A stretch of DNA of 64,000 nucleotides. It comes from Vesta saturnalis (taxonomy: Eukaryota; Arthropoda; Insecta; Coleoptera; Lampyridae). The notes under the pieces were generated by a model. It did no database searches, was not told the DNA's origin, and worked only from the letters and a program-made list of their open reading frames with translations. Made by a program: the position numbers and the translations under genes. Within the stretch, counting starts at the first letter, position 1. The number at the start of each line of letters is the position of its first letter. The stretch is taken from NCBI GenBank assembly GCA_036346205.1, contig JARFJB010000097.1, forward strand, positions 56,001-120,000. The letters run 5' to 3'. Below are positions 50,347 to 61,520 of this stretch, piece by piece.

Positions 50347-50381
50347 CTGACGAAGATAACTGTAAGTGTTATCGAAACGTT
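50347..50381 (+). ncRNA. hammerhead ribozyme motif of the Penelope-like element
   Basis: CTGACGA (50,347-50,353), one extra A, stem II GATAAC with loop TGTAAGT and GTTATC, then GAAA (50,374-50,377) and CGTTTAG. It matches the CUGANGA-stem II-GAAA core. Helix III would be only a short ACGU palindrome, which in known Penelope-type hammerheads implies dimeric action. Pairing of helix I (CTA with TAG) is weak, so activity is uncertain. Confidence 0.65.
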
Positions 50382-50469
50382 TAGATTGTATAATTTAAAG
50401 TACACCATTAAAAAATCCCAAAAAAGATAAGTATTTTATTATGAGTGTTAATGGTGAAAGTTTACATTT

Positions 50470-51901
50470 TCATATGTAATACATGTTGTCTCACCCATAC
50501 AACACAATGAAATTCTTCACTAGTCAACAGATGACCATAGCAGTATTATAAATGCGATGTATCAAATATGATACGCCATGCATTTAAGTTAAGTCATGTG
50601 TTTCAAACAATTCGAGATAATTCAGTATATCTTAGCAAGCTTCATAACAAGTCTAATTAATTAATATTCCACTTGAAGATTCTGTAATGTCGAACGAGTA
50701 ACTATGGCTGGTTTAAACGATACATTTTGCTTCAAATGTTACGATACATATTATCCTCATCACTACCTTCTACGTCTCTTAATAATTGTTTTTAGTGGCG
50801 AGTCTTGTGACCAGAATGTTGTTTGAATAATATAAACATATATTATCAAAATGCTAGAATTAATAGTAAGCTAAATTCTCTATATTATCACTATGTTCAA
50901 AAGAATACGACATTATTCTGATCACCGAGACCTGGTTACAAGCTAATACTGATAGTAATGAATTACATGGTGTTATAACATTTTTAGAAGTGACAGATCT
51001 CTCAATTACAAAAAGAAGAGGCGGTGTCTTGGGAATCTGTAGAAATAGTTTAATTGTGCAAGAAATATCTCAACAATATAAATCCTAATATTGACTTTTT
51101 AGTATTAAAAGTCACGAGTCAAAACTTTAAATCGTTACTTATATTGTTGGTGTATACGCCACGGCTACCACTGGATGCGTATATCACTCTAACAAATGAA
51201 ATAGAAAATGTTTCTTATTTTATAATAGTAATGTTTTAATCATAGGAGATTTCAATATCAGTCATACTACCCTGCAACTTCTACAACTAGTATAATCGAC
51301 GATTTGCAAAACTGCGTGAATTTCTTTAATTTAACTCAACAAAATTTTATTAGCAATAAAATGGCTATTGTCTTGACTTGGTATTTTCAAACTTATGCTG
51401 TAATGTGGTACGTGTATTAGATCCTATCTTTATTGTTGATACTCACCAGCCCATATGTCTTAAAATTGTTAATTCTTTCGTTACGAATTGTCCTATAAAT
51501 ATTGTTAAAAAATTTAATTTTAATAAAGCAAACCTCTGCGAATTATATAATAGAATTGCGCTAGAAAATTGGGACATAACAGGCGATACTGATGTAGACA
51601 CGGTGTTAAATCAATTTTATAATAGGCGGAATAATATAATGCAAATGTATGTGCCTAAAATCACCACAAGTTGTAAGTATTCCGTATGGTTCAATAGGTC
51701 TATCATTAAGAACCTTAGAATCAAAGAAAAATATAGACGTAGATATGTAAGAACAAAAAGTCCGTCGGTACGAAGGTTATACCAGTCTATTAGGACTTCT
51801 TTAAAGAAAGAAATCTCAACAGCGTACACTCTATATCTAAGTAGATGTGAAAACAGTATTAAAAGGATTCTAGACATTTTTTCAAATTTGTAAACTCCAA
51901 A
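50470..51901 (+). mobile_element. inverted copy of flanking DNA captured in the Penelope-like insertion
   Basis: Reverse-complement copy of 45,417-46,837. From left to right it holds the 5' end of piggyBac (50,470-50,590, with two bases lost from its terminus), then the non-LTR endonuclease and linker. The frame at 51,378-51,893 reads HQPICLKIVNSF, KFNFNKANLCELYNRIALEN, YSVWFNRSIIKNLRIKEKYR and RTSLKKEISTAYTLYL. Upstream frames show ITETW and NVLIIGDFN. The linker is less broken here than in the left copy. Confidence 0.88.
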
Positions 51902-52245
51902 ATTTTGTTAAATGTGTTTTTGTGGCAAATTTCATTCTTAGCTTTCGTCGTAGAGAGTGTTCTGGTTTGTCATCTTTGAGGCAGTTTAACAATATTTAAT
52001 TTTAATGACCTAGTTATTCTTTACTACAATTTATAGGTGGCTTATACGTTTCTCAAACTGTTATATTAATAGCAGGCTTATGTTTATGTTTGAATTTTTC
52101 AAATTTGACAAAATTGTTTACTACATCTTTAACAATTTTTAACAAACATTACTACTGACGAAGATAACTGTAAGTGTTATCGAAACGTTTAGATTGTATA
52201 ATTTAAAGTACACCATTAAAAAATCCCAAAAAAGATAAGTATTTT
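51899..52245 (+). mobile_element. additional Penelope-like 3' repeat (LTR-like)
   Basis: Direct repeat of 50,090-50,440, starting AATTTTGTTAAATGTG and ending AAAGATAAGTATTTTA. It joins on the left to captured non-LTR DNA with a 2-3 base overlap and on the right to piggyBac sequence at ACATGTATTACA, the likely target duplication. Confidence 0.88.
52155..52189 (+). ncRNA. hammerhead ribozyme motif, second intact copy
   Basis: Identical over the core to 50,347-50,381: CTGACGA, GATAAC, TGTAAGT, GTTATC, GAAACGTTTAG. Confidence 0.65.
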
Positions 52246-52599
52246 AACATGTATTACAGGATACTATGAGAATTCAAAATCATTTTGTTTCTATAATGGA
52301 AATTTTGTAACCTTAAATGTGTACAGTAATGTGCGTTCTGAGGTACCAGTTGTATAGTGTTTTTGCCAATTTTTTTCAAGTGTATGAATTCATAAAAGTG
52401 AATATCAAAAAATAGTGTTTGAGGTAAGTAGTTTTGTTGTATTCAATTAGTTTTACGTTTTATTATCACGATATGTCTGAAAATTCTATGTTTACGTGAT
52501 ATCACATTTGATACATCATGCAGTCGCGTAAAATCTGAAAATCTACTTTCAATAAAGATCTATATTACCTAACATTCATCTTTTCTATCTTCAGATTAT

Positions 52600-54421
52600 G
52601 AGTACTATTTACATTTTATAGACAGTAAGGACGGAAAAAACCTCAGAGAGGAAGATGCGTATCAGTTATTAGATATGCCTTACGAAAGTGAAGATGATTT
52701 ATCACAATTTATGGACGATGAAGATGCTGAAATCATTGAAGTTTCAAATGAAGTTTTGTTTAAAAATATTGATACAGTCCAAAACAGAATAAACGATGCC
52801 ACTTCAAAGGTCCCAGCTGATTTTCCTAGTACGTCAAAAATCCAACTTCAAATGTTCTCTCCGATTTGCCTAGAACTAATGCTACATCAAAAGTTTGTAC
52901 AAAACGAAAGTCACGTATTCCTGCAAAATCTACACTAAGTAGAAAGAAAGCATTAGAAGATCAAATTCGGTGAAGAAAAGGGTCACTGATAATTTCAGAC
53001 ACTAATAAAACATTTAAAGGAAATTCAAGTATTCCTTATGATTTGTTACAGTTAGAATATCCATACGATTGTTTCAAATTCATTTTTGGTGATGATTTGA
53101 TGAACCTAATAGTACAACAGTCTGTATTATATTCGGTACAGAAAGACCCTAATAAACCAGCAACATTGTCCCTAAATTCGTTACAAAAATACATAGCAAT
53201 TGTTATATTTTGTTATATTTTGTGGCATGTGTTTCTTGCATTAGGGATCTCTGGCACCGATTTTGGGCAATGAGCTGGTGAGAGCGACTATGGAATCAAT
53301 AAGTTTGAAGGCATTCGTTCTATTCTCCATTTCAATGATAATTCTAAAAATCTACAAGCTAATGATCTGCTAGAGATAAAATATTCAAATTGCGTCGGTC
53401 ATAGACCATGTGAATTTTCTAGTGTGCCCATCGGTAAGAGTCTCGTTGATGAACAGATTTGTGCAACTAGTAAAACATTCGTTGCGGCAATACAATCGAA
53501 AACCGAAAAATGTACAAATTATTTGTTTTATGCGACAGTGAAGGTTTTGCTTACAAATTTGAAATCTACTCAGGACAAGAAACCTAATTATTGATGGAGG
53601 CAGATATAGGAGCAAACTCTAATGTGGTTATTCGATTGACTAGTATTCCAGAAAACTGTCGATATACGGTATATTTTGACAATTATTATACCTCATTACT
53701 CTCTCTGAGTTGAAGAAGAAGATATTTTGCATTGGGGACAATACGAAAAGATCGCATCCCAAATAATCCCTTAAGGGATGGGCATGAAAAAGAGTGCAAG
53801 AGGAACCGTAGAAGAGTTTGTCACGGAATATGATAATTGCCCAATTTCTCTTGTTCATTGGAATGATAACAATCTTGTGTATGTGGCATCCAGTCTTTGT
53901 GGTGTGGAGCCCATCGACACAATACGCAGATATGTCAGAAATGACAGACAGTATGTCGACATTACCTGTCCAAAAATTATTAAAATCTACAACAAACACA
54001 TGGGTGGTGTAGATTTAATGGACGCTCACATTGGACGACACAAAATAACCATGAAAAGTAAAAAATGGTATTTCCGCCTATTTCACCATTTGCTTGATTT
54101 GAGCATTGTCAATGCTTGGGTTCTTTATAACAGAATAAATGCCATAAAAGGCAAAACAAAATGTCTCAGAAACAATTTCGAATTGATTTAGCATATAGCC
54201 TGTGCAAAATTGGAAGAAGTGAAACTCAAGCGTGGACGACCTGCCAGCACTTCAATCAGACGAAAATCTGCTGTCCCAAGACCAACATCAGTTGTTCGTA
54301 CTGATGGATTTGAACATTGGCCTCAATTTCAGGAAAAATCATTGACTAATTTCATCTGTGGGAAGTGTAAACTGAATTTCTGTGTAATGAAAAAAGAAAT
54401 TGTTTTCCCAGTTCCATCGTG
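52600..54421 (+). pseudogene. piggyBac transposase (broken)
   Basis: In order: acidic N-terminus (YESEDDLSQFMDDEDAE, 52,675-52,938), NSSIPYDLLQLEYPYDCFKF then LNSLQKYIAIVIFCYILW (53,043-53,273), and SVPIGKSLVDEQI. The well-kept C-terminal catalytic half follows at 53,778-54,191: VHWNDNNLVYVAS, IKIYNKHMGGVDLMDAHIGR, SKKWYFRLFHHLLDLSIVNA. The tail at 54,210-54,422 is basic and ends in a C-x2-C-containing segment (FICGKCKLNFC). The MGGVDLMD block and TTAA-flanked TIRs identify the family. At least three frameshifts or stops precede the catalytic half, so it is inactive. Confidence 0.88.
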
Positions 54422-54691
54422 ACAAATGAGATACATTGTATTGGTTTCATCAGTATTATTTAAAAAATAAATAATTAATATTGATTGTAATTTTTCTTTA
54501 TTTTCCCTTGTTGCATGATGTATCATATTTGATACCATTGTGTTTTTATTGTTATTTTTGACGAAGTATGTAATCAGAATTTTTTAAACAATTTTTCCTG
54601 CTTAACTGAAGAATGATCGGCTCACCAGATTTTTTTTTTGTTTTTGACGATTTTCTAAAATTCATGCAGTTAAGGGTTAATAATTTATATT

Positions 54692-55447
54692 TTACCGTTT
54701 TATGCAGGTGAAGTCCTTGTCCGGTGAACAGGTTCCCGTCCACAACTGAATTAATATCAATGTATTGTTATGGTTATTCTTCACACACGAGTTATACATT
54801 TCTAAATTTAATTGGTAAACATGTTTGTTGTAGTTATGTTTATGACGACAAAAGGGGGCCGATATTAGGATCACGTTAGTACGCTTTGATAAAGCATTTA
54901 AATTTATTTTGGATGAATTAAGTATATTTACTTTGGACATCACATTATTTGATCCACCGATAATAATAACTAAATCTTGCTTATCATAACTGCGGGTCAT
55001 AGATTCTATATCATCAATGACATTCTGTAATAAGGCGTTCGGTTTGAAAATATTACATACCTTGAAATTACATTCAGTGTCAAGGCTACTTAATGTTTCA
55101 CCAAACCCTCTGGCTTGACTGTCACCCAGTACAAGAATCTTTGATTGCTTCTTACTGCTACCGTTTATACGAAGTGAATTTGTATTTGATTTATTTGCAA
55201 TATTTGGTGTATTGCATGCCCCTGCATATTCAATTACGTTAGTATTAATCACATCATCCTTATTTAATTTAACTTTACAATTTTTAATTACAGTGTCCTT
55301 TCTACGATGTGTCATATGCATTTTAGTTTTATGAACTCGTAACAATTGCAACTGTGTTTCCAGATACTCAATTCTATTTAAAAGTCTAAAATACTTTTTC
55401 TTATTCGGAAATCTACTCTTTTTTTGTTCCATGATAGTAGGTTCCAC
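54692..55447 (-). pseudogene. ORF1 of the non-LTR element: coiled-coil + SGNH-hydrolase-like protein
   Basis: A 251-codon frame from ATG 55,447. A basic, coiled-coil-like N-terminus (NRIEYLETQLQLLRVHKTK) is followed by an SGNH/GDSL fold: block I ILVLGDSQARGFG with the nucleophile-type Ser, block III VIIIGGSNNV with the oxyanion Asn, and PDKDFTCIKR near the end where the catalytic D-x-x-H is usual (H not seen). Esterase-type ORF1 proteins of this kind are known in CR1-like non-LTR elements. The frame is uninterrupted. It ends 12 bases from the piggyBac target site, beyond which ORF2 continues at 46,723. Confidence 0.75.
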
Positions 55448-55858
55448 ATTGGAGGGTGCATTTAAATTTGAATTAACGATGTTACTTCCTCAGCTCTTGA
55501 ATCATATTGAAGTATGTAGTCACTATTTAATGCTGTCTCTAATTGATTCGATTCGATTTGATTCCCACAGGGGCTACATTTAGTTTAATTAATTCTGATT
55601 TAATTGTTTTCACATTTAATGCCTTAATCTTAACTTTCCTTGCAGTAGTATCCATTATGAGTATAATTTTATCTAACCTAGTGTCTGGTACTACGATTAG
55701 ATAATCGTCACGAAGAATTCAAATCACACAACACAAATAGAATCACAAGTACACTAATCAAAGTACTTTGCACAACTTTATTTGTAAATGATTTAATTAA
55801 TTTATTATTAGTTGAAAGAATAGATTACGTCGAAGTCGCACAACATTCAACCGGTCTG
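55448..55858 (-). mobile_element. 5' part of the same non-LTR element
   Basis: On the minus strand the element appears to begin at about 55,858 with CAGACCGGTTGAATGTTGTG. It abuts the truncated last exon of Mutator/YqaJ copy B. It contains 5' UTR and perhaps the start of ORF1 in broken frames. Confidence 0.55.
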
Positions 55859-58453
55859 TGATCCTCCCAAAATGCATCATCCCTATAAAAAACAAAACAT
55901 ATTGTTTTATTTAATGTTCAAAGCATTTATTGTTACTACGTACCTTTTAATTTCTTCAACATGGATTTCTGTTGCAGTGCAGACAATAAAGTAGCATTTG
56001 ACTCGTTTGGTAATATGTAAAATTCCTTGCACCAGATAATAATAATTGTGGTTCCCCTTTAATTTAATTTTGTTGTTTTCATAATCTACAAAACAATAAT
56101 TAATAAAATTTACCTTACATGCCTTCACAGGATCAATGTAGCCGCTTTTTAAAGAGCTTTTTATTTCCACCAAGGCATCTTCTTCTACTAGTGCGTAGTG
56201 GTGACACAACCTGGTTAGCATTCGAGAGGTAATGGAGTCCCGTTACCGTCTACCTTGGATGAGGTTTTTTCAGGGGGGTTTTCCTCATACACATATAGCG
56301 GCATAGTCACTGCGTGTATGCACACCATGTGCGGTTACTTAGGTGAATGCAGAGATAGTATTTTTCCCCCCTCAGAACCCTAACTCCGTTCCTTCCAATC
56401 CCATCCTGACCACACCTATCCTTCTATTAGTCCGCCAGGCGAACATGCTGAAAATGGTTTTTCTTCGTCTATAAGGAGCCCGCATGTAGTGACTTTTAGC
56501 TTGAATAATTATTGAAATAGTTCAATTGTATTTGACTCACTGTTGAGACCAAAGGCGATGTACGTATTCCCTTTAAAAACGTTGTAGAGTAAGGAGGAAA
56601 CAGTTTTGGTAGTGCACGTTGTTTTACGCAGTTTGTATATTTTCCCAAAATTACATACGTTTACAACGTTTCTTACGTTCTACTCCCCACAAATCACTTT
56701 TTGATTGGGTTGTTTTCCAAACAACTCAAAAATTGACTAACGCGCAATTCGTACCAATCTTTTGAAAGATCGGGTGTGATGGATTCATTTGCGAATCCAT
56801 AACCATTATACGCGAGTGTAAAAGCCCTGTTTTTAGAGTGATCTGAAATCAAAACAATAGACAACTACTGTGATGAAGAAGTTTCCATAGAAGAAAACGT
56901 TATTAAAATAATACATACATTTTGTTACCTTCTTCCTACGACGATTAATTTGGGAGTTTAAAAAATGCGTCATGTAGTGCCCCGGTGGCCTGCCACAAAG
57001 GTGTCATGCAAAAGCCATAATAAATTTCCTGCGCTATTAAAAGTGATCGCTGCCATTTCACATCTCAATTGGTAGGAATTTTTTAAAGATAAATTGACTC
57101 TTTTACCTGCTACAAATTTCGCAACTACCAAATTATATGTTTCTGCTGGATTTGTATTGGTATCGTATAGCAAACTAGATACTTGGTCTGCCAGTCGTTT
57201 TACAATAGTGTTTATTAGTGGCAACATGCCGCATTCTAAATATAAATCTATCAAATCTTTCTAAATTAAAAGAAATAGTTTAATAACAAACTAATATTAT
57301 TCAAAAATATTATTATTATCTCGTTCTTCTTAGTGCCGTTACAAAAATATTCTTGACATTGGCCGTGTCTGCCCAGAATATGCAAAGGGCAATTTAATAT
57401 ATCTTTCTTCAAATTTTTAATTTTGCTATCGATAGGTCCATTTTCAACTTTGCGGTACGCTAACGCTTCCACAACTGCATTATGGAACCGGCCTAAAGTT
57501 GAGGGATTGCATATATAACCTCTTCTCCTTTTTGGATATCGACAGTTTTTATTAAGATCGCTGGGTTTATTGATGTAATTACGAAGTAAATGATTCCGAC
57601 ATTCTATTTTTCTTATATAAAATGAAGCGCCATACAGGAAAGTTTGTGTTAAATGTTTGTATACACTACTATATCAGTCATAATGTATGACCAATTGATT
57701 AATTGGCCGTGAAATTGATTCTGCAAATCCTTCGCAAATGATACCAGATTCCATTGCAGTGGAAGTCTTAGCCCAGTTCCGAAAACATTCGTGATCATCC
57801 ACATCATGGCATCTGGCACACAAACAGCAATATTTGTTTTTACATCCATACACAAATTCTTTTTTGATTTAGCTCCGATTATGGATGCCTGAAAAAATCC
57901 TGCATAATAAAAAAAAAAAATTTCATTATAACTTACAACTCCAGAAAGTGCAGAATAGATTCTACGGTAAGATCTTTTCCCCCAAGCTCCGTCTGCTATC
58001 ACCGATATAATTGGAGTGGTCTTATATTTTATATTTTTAGAATTTACATCACTTCTACATACATAAAGACAAAATTTATATCGATTGGGGCTTGAATCTC
58101 GATAGCGCAGTTGGTTAGCGCGATACTCTAGCAAAGTACAGGTCGTAGGTTCAAATCCTACTCGAGGTAAACTTTTTATTTATGTATTTAATAAAATTAA
58201 TAATAATTTTTAATTATCCTGTATAATAATTACTGGTAATAATCAAGTGTTTATAATAACGTTGTGCACATTAAGTAGTGTTGTATTGAATATTACATAA
58301 TACAAGATTCAATTTAGGTTATGGTTTTAATTCGTAGGCGTAAGAATCATTGTTCTGCAAGATTTAACTTTAAAAATGTCATAATTTATATTATTAACTT
58401 TATTGTATCAGGAAGTGTAAATATTTTTTTGAATAAATGCATGACTAGTTACA
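55859..58453 (-). pseudogene. Mutator-type transposase + YqaJ exonuclease element, copy B
   Basis: Same organisation as copy A. This copy keeps the frame through VIADGAWGKRSYRRIYSALS (57,649-58,134), interrupted by a GTAAGT..TTTCAG intron after LSGV, then continues ASIIGAKSKKNLCM. The middle block NPAETYNLVVAKFVAGKRVN (56,970-57,254) and the YqaJ part VEIKSSLKSGYIDP, NHNYYYLVQGILHITKR, CYFIVCTATEIHVEEIK (55,907-56,221) follow. It retains seven residues (KCYFIV region) that copy A lost. The last exon is cut at 55,859 inside DDAFWED by the 5' end of the non-LTR element. The cysteine-rich region has shifted frame. Confidence 0.75.
58096..58169 (+). tRNA. tRNA-like gene, anticodon AGC (Ala-type), copy B
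   Basis: Sequence identical to the copy at 44,530-44,603 through the whole cloverleaf and downstream T run. Conservation to 100% while neighbouring coding sequence differs at several sites may simply reflect its short length. Confidence 0.6.
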
Positions 58454-59535
58454 TCGTAGCTTAAAAATGTATTCTAAATATTAAATAATTTAAAATATGT
58501 ATATATTCATTATTATGTATTATTAACCGGAGATGGTGTTTAATGTGCGGAGCTATTCTGAAACTTCCGATATAGATAGCGACTAAAAAGTTAGTAGCTT
58601 AAGTTTATTGTTACAACATAACAGTGTTAGTAATTGAAAAGGATGTGCTGTAACAATGGTAACTGTAATAAAATATATTTGATAAAAGGATATAACTTCA
58701 CTTTCTTAGTGATTATTAGATTGCTGTTTCGCTCTAAAGGTATTGCATTTATATTTCTTAGTTTACTTGTATTTTATTGATAGTTTTACTTTAGCTCGAC
58801 TTATGTCCTGCAATATGTAAAGATTACAACAAAATAGTTTCATAATCCATTAACCATTAATAACTAAATTTGAGTATATGTCGACTTATACCTCTATTGT
58901 ACATGACCGCAGAGTTGTGTAAAGCAGTTACAATCATTGTTACAAACTTTCAGGTCTGTAGGAAGGTTCTATACTTCTTTTTTTTCAAATTTTCCAGGTA
59001 GTACGCTTGGACTTACCTTTCGTACTTTTTTTCCGGGCTAGCTCAGTATAAAAGGGTTAATTTGAGAAAGGTTTTAGAAAAATTCTCCTTTCACCAAGTT
59101 TAAATTTATAATCATAATTCTTAATCCACAATTAATTTGTAAAAATAATTGCATATCTGAGTGTAAAGTCATCAGTTACTTGGTACCCCAGCAGGTTTGA
59201 AGAGGTTACTAACGTCCAACTAGCCTTGCTTTAAAACAATTTACGTAATTTTTACTCCTCTTACAGTACGTCATAAATTTGACAAGTTCAAATTAAATAC
59301 GTTTATTACATTTATAAGTAAACAGAAACTTAATCCCTCAACTAAACATAAAATATTTACTGGGCAGTTTGTTATCTCTAGCAAAATATATAAACAAAAT
59401 AACAATTCTACACGAAAATACAATCCTACTTAATATAGGTATATAAATTCAAATTATGGCCATAAAATGAATATCCACAATATCGTTTCTTTTCACTGTT
59501 AATTCAAATTACACAATAAAAATCTAAAACAGTAC
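58454..59535. other. AT-rich sequence, no gene seen
   Basis: No recognisable coding or RNA feature. Confidence 0.5.
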
Positions 59536-59595
59536 CTGTTGCTGCCCATCAATGCTAAATACACCGCAGGTTCCAACGTTCAGCAATTTCCCCAT
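59536..59595 (-). CDS. possible orphan first coding exon (20 codons)
   Basis: A GC-richer patch in AT-rich DNA. On the minus strand, CACCATGGGG gives a strong start context at 59,595 and encodes MGKLLNVGTCGVFSIDGQQQ up to CAACAG, followed by GTACTG, a plausible donor in phase 0. The frame is also open upstream to about 59,700 (DGRSLTWDT), so it could instead be an internal exon. G2 with N6 is compatible with N-myristoylation. No family recognised, and no following exon was found in the window. Confidence 0.3.
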
Positions 59596-59700
59596 GGTGT
59601 CCCAGGTCAGCGATCTCCCGTCGACGATGTTAGTAGCGTTTGGCTCCTTCCCAATTGAATTAATGCAGATTTCATCCACAATTAGGTATGAAATTCACAT

Positions 59701-60834
59701 ATAAACGGACAACGTTATGCAAAGCAATAAACTACGAGAAGAGCTTTAAAACTACATTAGCGATTAACAACTAAAGCAGTGCGATATAACAACAAAAGCA
59801 GATTTAATGTTTATTCCTCACTGTGGTTGGGGTTTTTTGTAATTTGTACAGCTACTTTCAGCACTTCACTGGAATTGTTTTAGCAGCAATCTCTTTATTT
59901 CGTCGCAATTACACAAACTGTAACAAACGCCAATGTACCTTCACTAAGTAGATAACATCTTGTTAACGCACTATCGTTCATTAACTTTTCTTTATTGACA
60001 AATTTGGTCCTGAGCCGCATATGACCTTTCTTAACAAATGTTTAAACTCGACTGATATGATATTTCATACATTCGCTCACCTTACAGTCAAATATAAATG
60101 CTTATCATACAAAATGTGCAAGTGTCTGTAGGTAACGTCCATCTTACAATTTAATTCCCTTTAAATGTTTCACAATGTCACTTCCTTTAGTTAAAAATAA
60201 ACCTATACAACCTCTACAGTAACATTCAACTTATATTACATTTTCTTTTAATGACAAAGAGTAAACAATAAATTTTGTATGCCCTTGATTTGAAATAAAA
60301 TAACGCACATTATAGTTGTAAGCAAATTAAACTTGTTCACAATATTTTTTTTTATTTGAATTGGAAGTCTTATTTTCATGTTTATCTATACACAAGCTCA
60401 CACATCTATTTAAAATATACCAAGTATGTGTTTATAAAAATAAACATAATGAAGCTGTAGCAACGTTCGGTAGTTCAAATAGGGAAACCAACAAATTCGA
60501 TTATCTTTAGTGATCAATTATATGTAAATGTTTAACGCCAACTTACATGATATTGCACATAAATATTCTCTAAATATTTACATAAACTTGCCTCAATTAG
60601 TATTTTGTTGAACATAAATTTTAACCTATAAAAACCATTAAGTTAAAATATCTGCTAGAGCTGTATTTATTGCTCCATGGTCAACAATACGTTAATTATA
60701 ATGAACAATCTTCTTCGATTTTCACACAGTAAACGTTGTTTTCTTTTACGTTGTAAATTTTACAGTAACCAGTATTTATATTCATACGAAAACCTGTAAC
60801 TGCACTACCGCCATCTCGGAAAATAGTAATTAAT
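59701..60834. other. AT-rich sequence, no gene seen
   Basis: Might contain a 3' LTR of the Copia element that begins to the right, but no paired LTR lies in the window to prove it. Confidence 0.4.
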
Positions 60835-61440
60835 TAAAAGGAAATCTATCTCTGTGATAGGCTGAGCTATGCATATTTGATTCCCAAGATACCAAGCAAT
60901 CACCTAAATTAAACGCATATCCCGTATACGACTTTTTTCACTATCATCACCTCCCCAATCTGCATCGACAAAATCTATTAAATTATTTTTGGAATGTTTA
61001 AGACCTAAATCGCATGTTCCCATTAAATATCTTAAAACACGTTTTTCCATCAACCAGTGATGGTTTTCAAATGACAAATTAAATTGGCTTAAATAACTGC
61101 ATACATAATGTCTGGTCTGTGATTACCGCCCAGATACATTAAGCCACCTATAATTTCACGATACGGTAAATTTTCTTCTGTATCTTCACTAGGTTTTAAT
61201 TGAAATCCTAATTCTAAAGGTGTGTTAACCGGTTTACATCCAGCCATTTCAAATTTATCCAAAAGTTTTTGATTTAAGCCTTTTGGTTTATAAAATAATT
61301 TCCATTTTCTTTTCTTACTCTCATTCCTAATATATGTGATACCGGACCAAGTTCCTTAATTACTTTCACATCTAACGGACGGGAAGTACTGCTTAATCGC
61401 TTTAAAAAGTCCAAAAACAAAATTTGTGTGCGGTCTACTA
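60835..61440 (-). pseudogene. Copia pol fragment 1: late RT to RNase H
   Basis: Read on the minus strand from 61,440: ILFLDFLKRLSSTSRPLDVK, IKELGPVSHILGMRVRKENG (the conserved KDLG..HFLGM block), then in broken frames the RNase H region with FCRCRLGR where DADWAGD is expected, and CLVSWES near 60,890. Stops throughout. Confidence 0.75.
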
Positions 61441-61520
61441 CGTTTGGGTGCGACCGATTCGGCGCGAGCCTGTTTCGGCGCACATACGTTTCGGCGCGGA
61501 GACGGTTGGCTCGGGTCTTC
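61441..61520. other. GC-rich filler between two Copia fragments
   Basis: About 75 bp with three spaced TTCGGCGCG/CA motifs (61,458, 61,474 and 61,489 approximately), far GC-richer than both sides. It joins a fragment ending in RNase H sequence (YSDADFAGDKKTR) to one starting in the RT. Confidence 0.7.

Larger units (their letters stand above)
48065..50480 (+). pseudogene. Penelope-like element: RT, GIY-YIG endonuclease and 3' terminal region
   Basis: Plus-strand coding relic, 5'-truncated. RT blocks are LSFRQRHALLDLKRNESIII and LKSDKGNATVILN (about 48,115-48,230), then VSFDVISLFTKVPLKETIEY (48,486-48,755). Catalytic YVDD lies in RYVDDTFVIWRHG (48,857-48,868), followed by LPFLDILISK. The GIY-YIG domain follows at 49,406-49,714. 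Frameshifts and stops occur between the RT blocks. The non-coding 3' region (49,715-50,470) contains a hammerhead motif, as known for Penelope-like terminal repeats. The first half is absent. Confidence 0.9.
45417..51901. repeat. large inverted repeat: 2.65-kb arms around a 1.17-kb spacer
   Basis: Left arm 45,417-48,064 is the reverse complement of right arm 49,237-51,901 with small differences. From outside inward the arms hold a non-LTR endonuclease/linker segment, the 5' end of piggyBac, the Penelope-like 3' region with hammerhead motif, the GIY-YIG domain and the end of its RT. The spacer carries the Penelope-like RT core. Confidence 0.92.
46728..54676 (+). mobile_element. piggyBac element, interrupted by the Penelope-like insertion
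   Basis: The left end at 46,728 reads CCCTTAAATGCATG, preceded by TTAA (46,724-46,727). The right end, read inward, is CCCTTAACTGCATG (54,663-54,676), followed by TTAA (54,677-54,680). The TIRs match at 13 of 14 positions. Subterminal GTATCATATTTGATAC palindromes occur near both ends. The left 110 bp is separated from the transposase-bearing remainder by the insertion at 46,838-52,245. The element itself sits inside the minus-strand non-LTR element. Confidence 0.9.
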
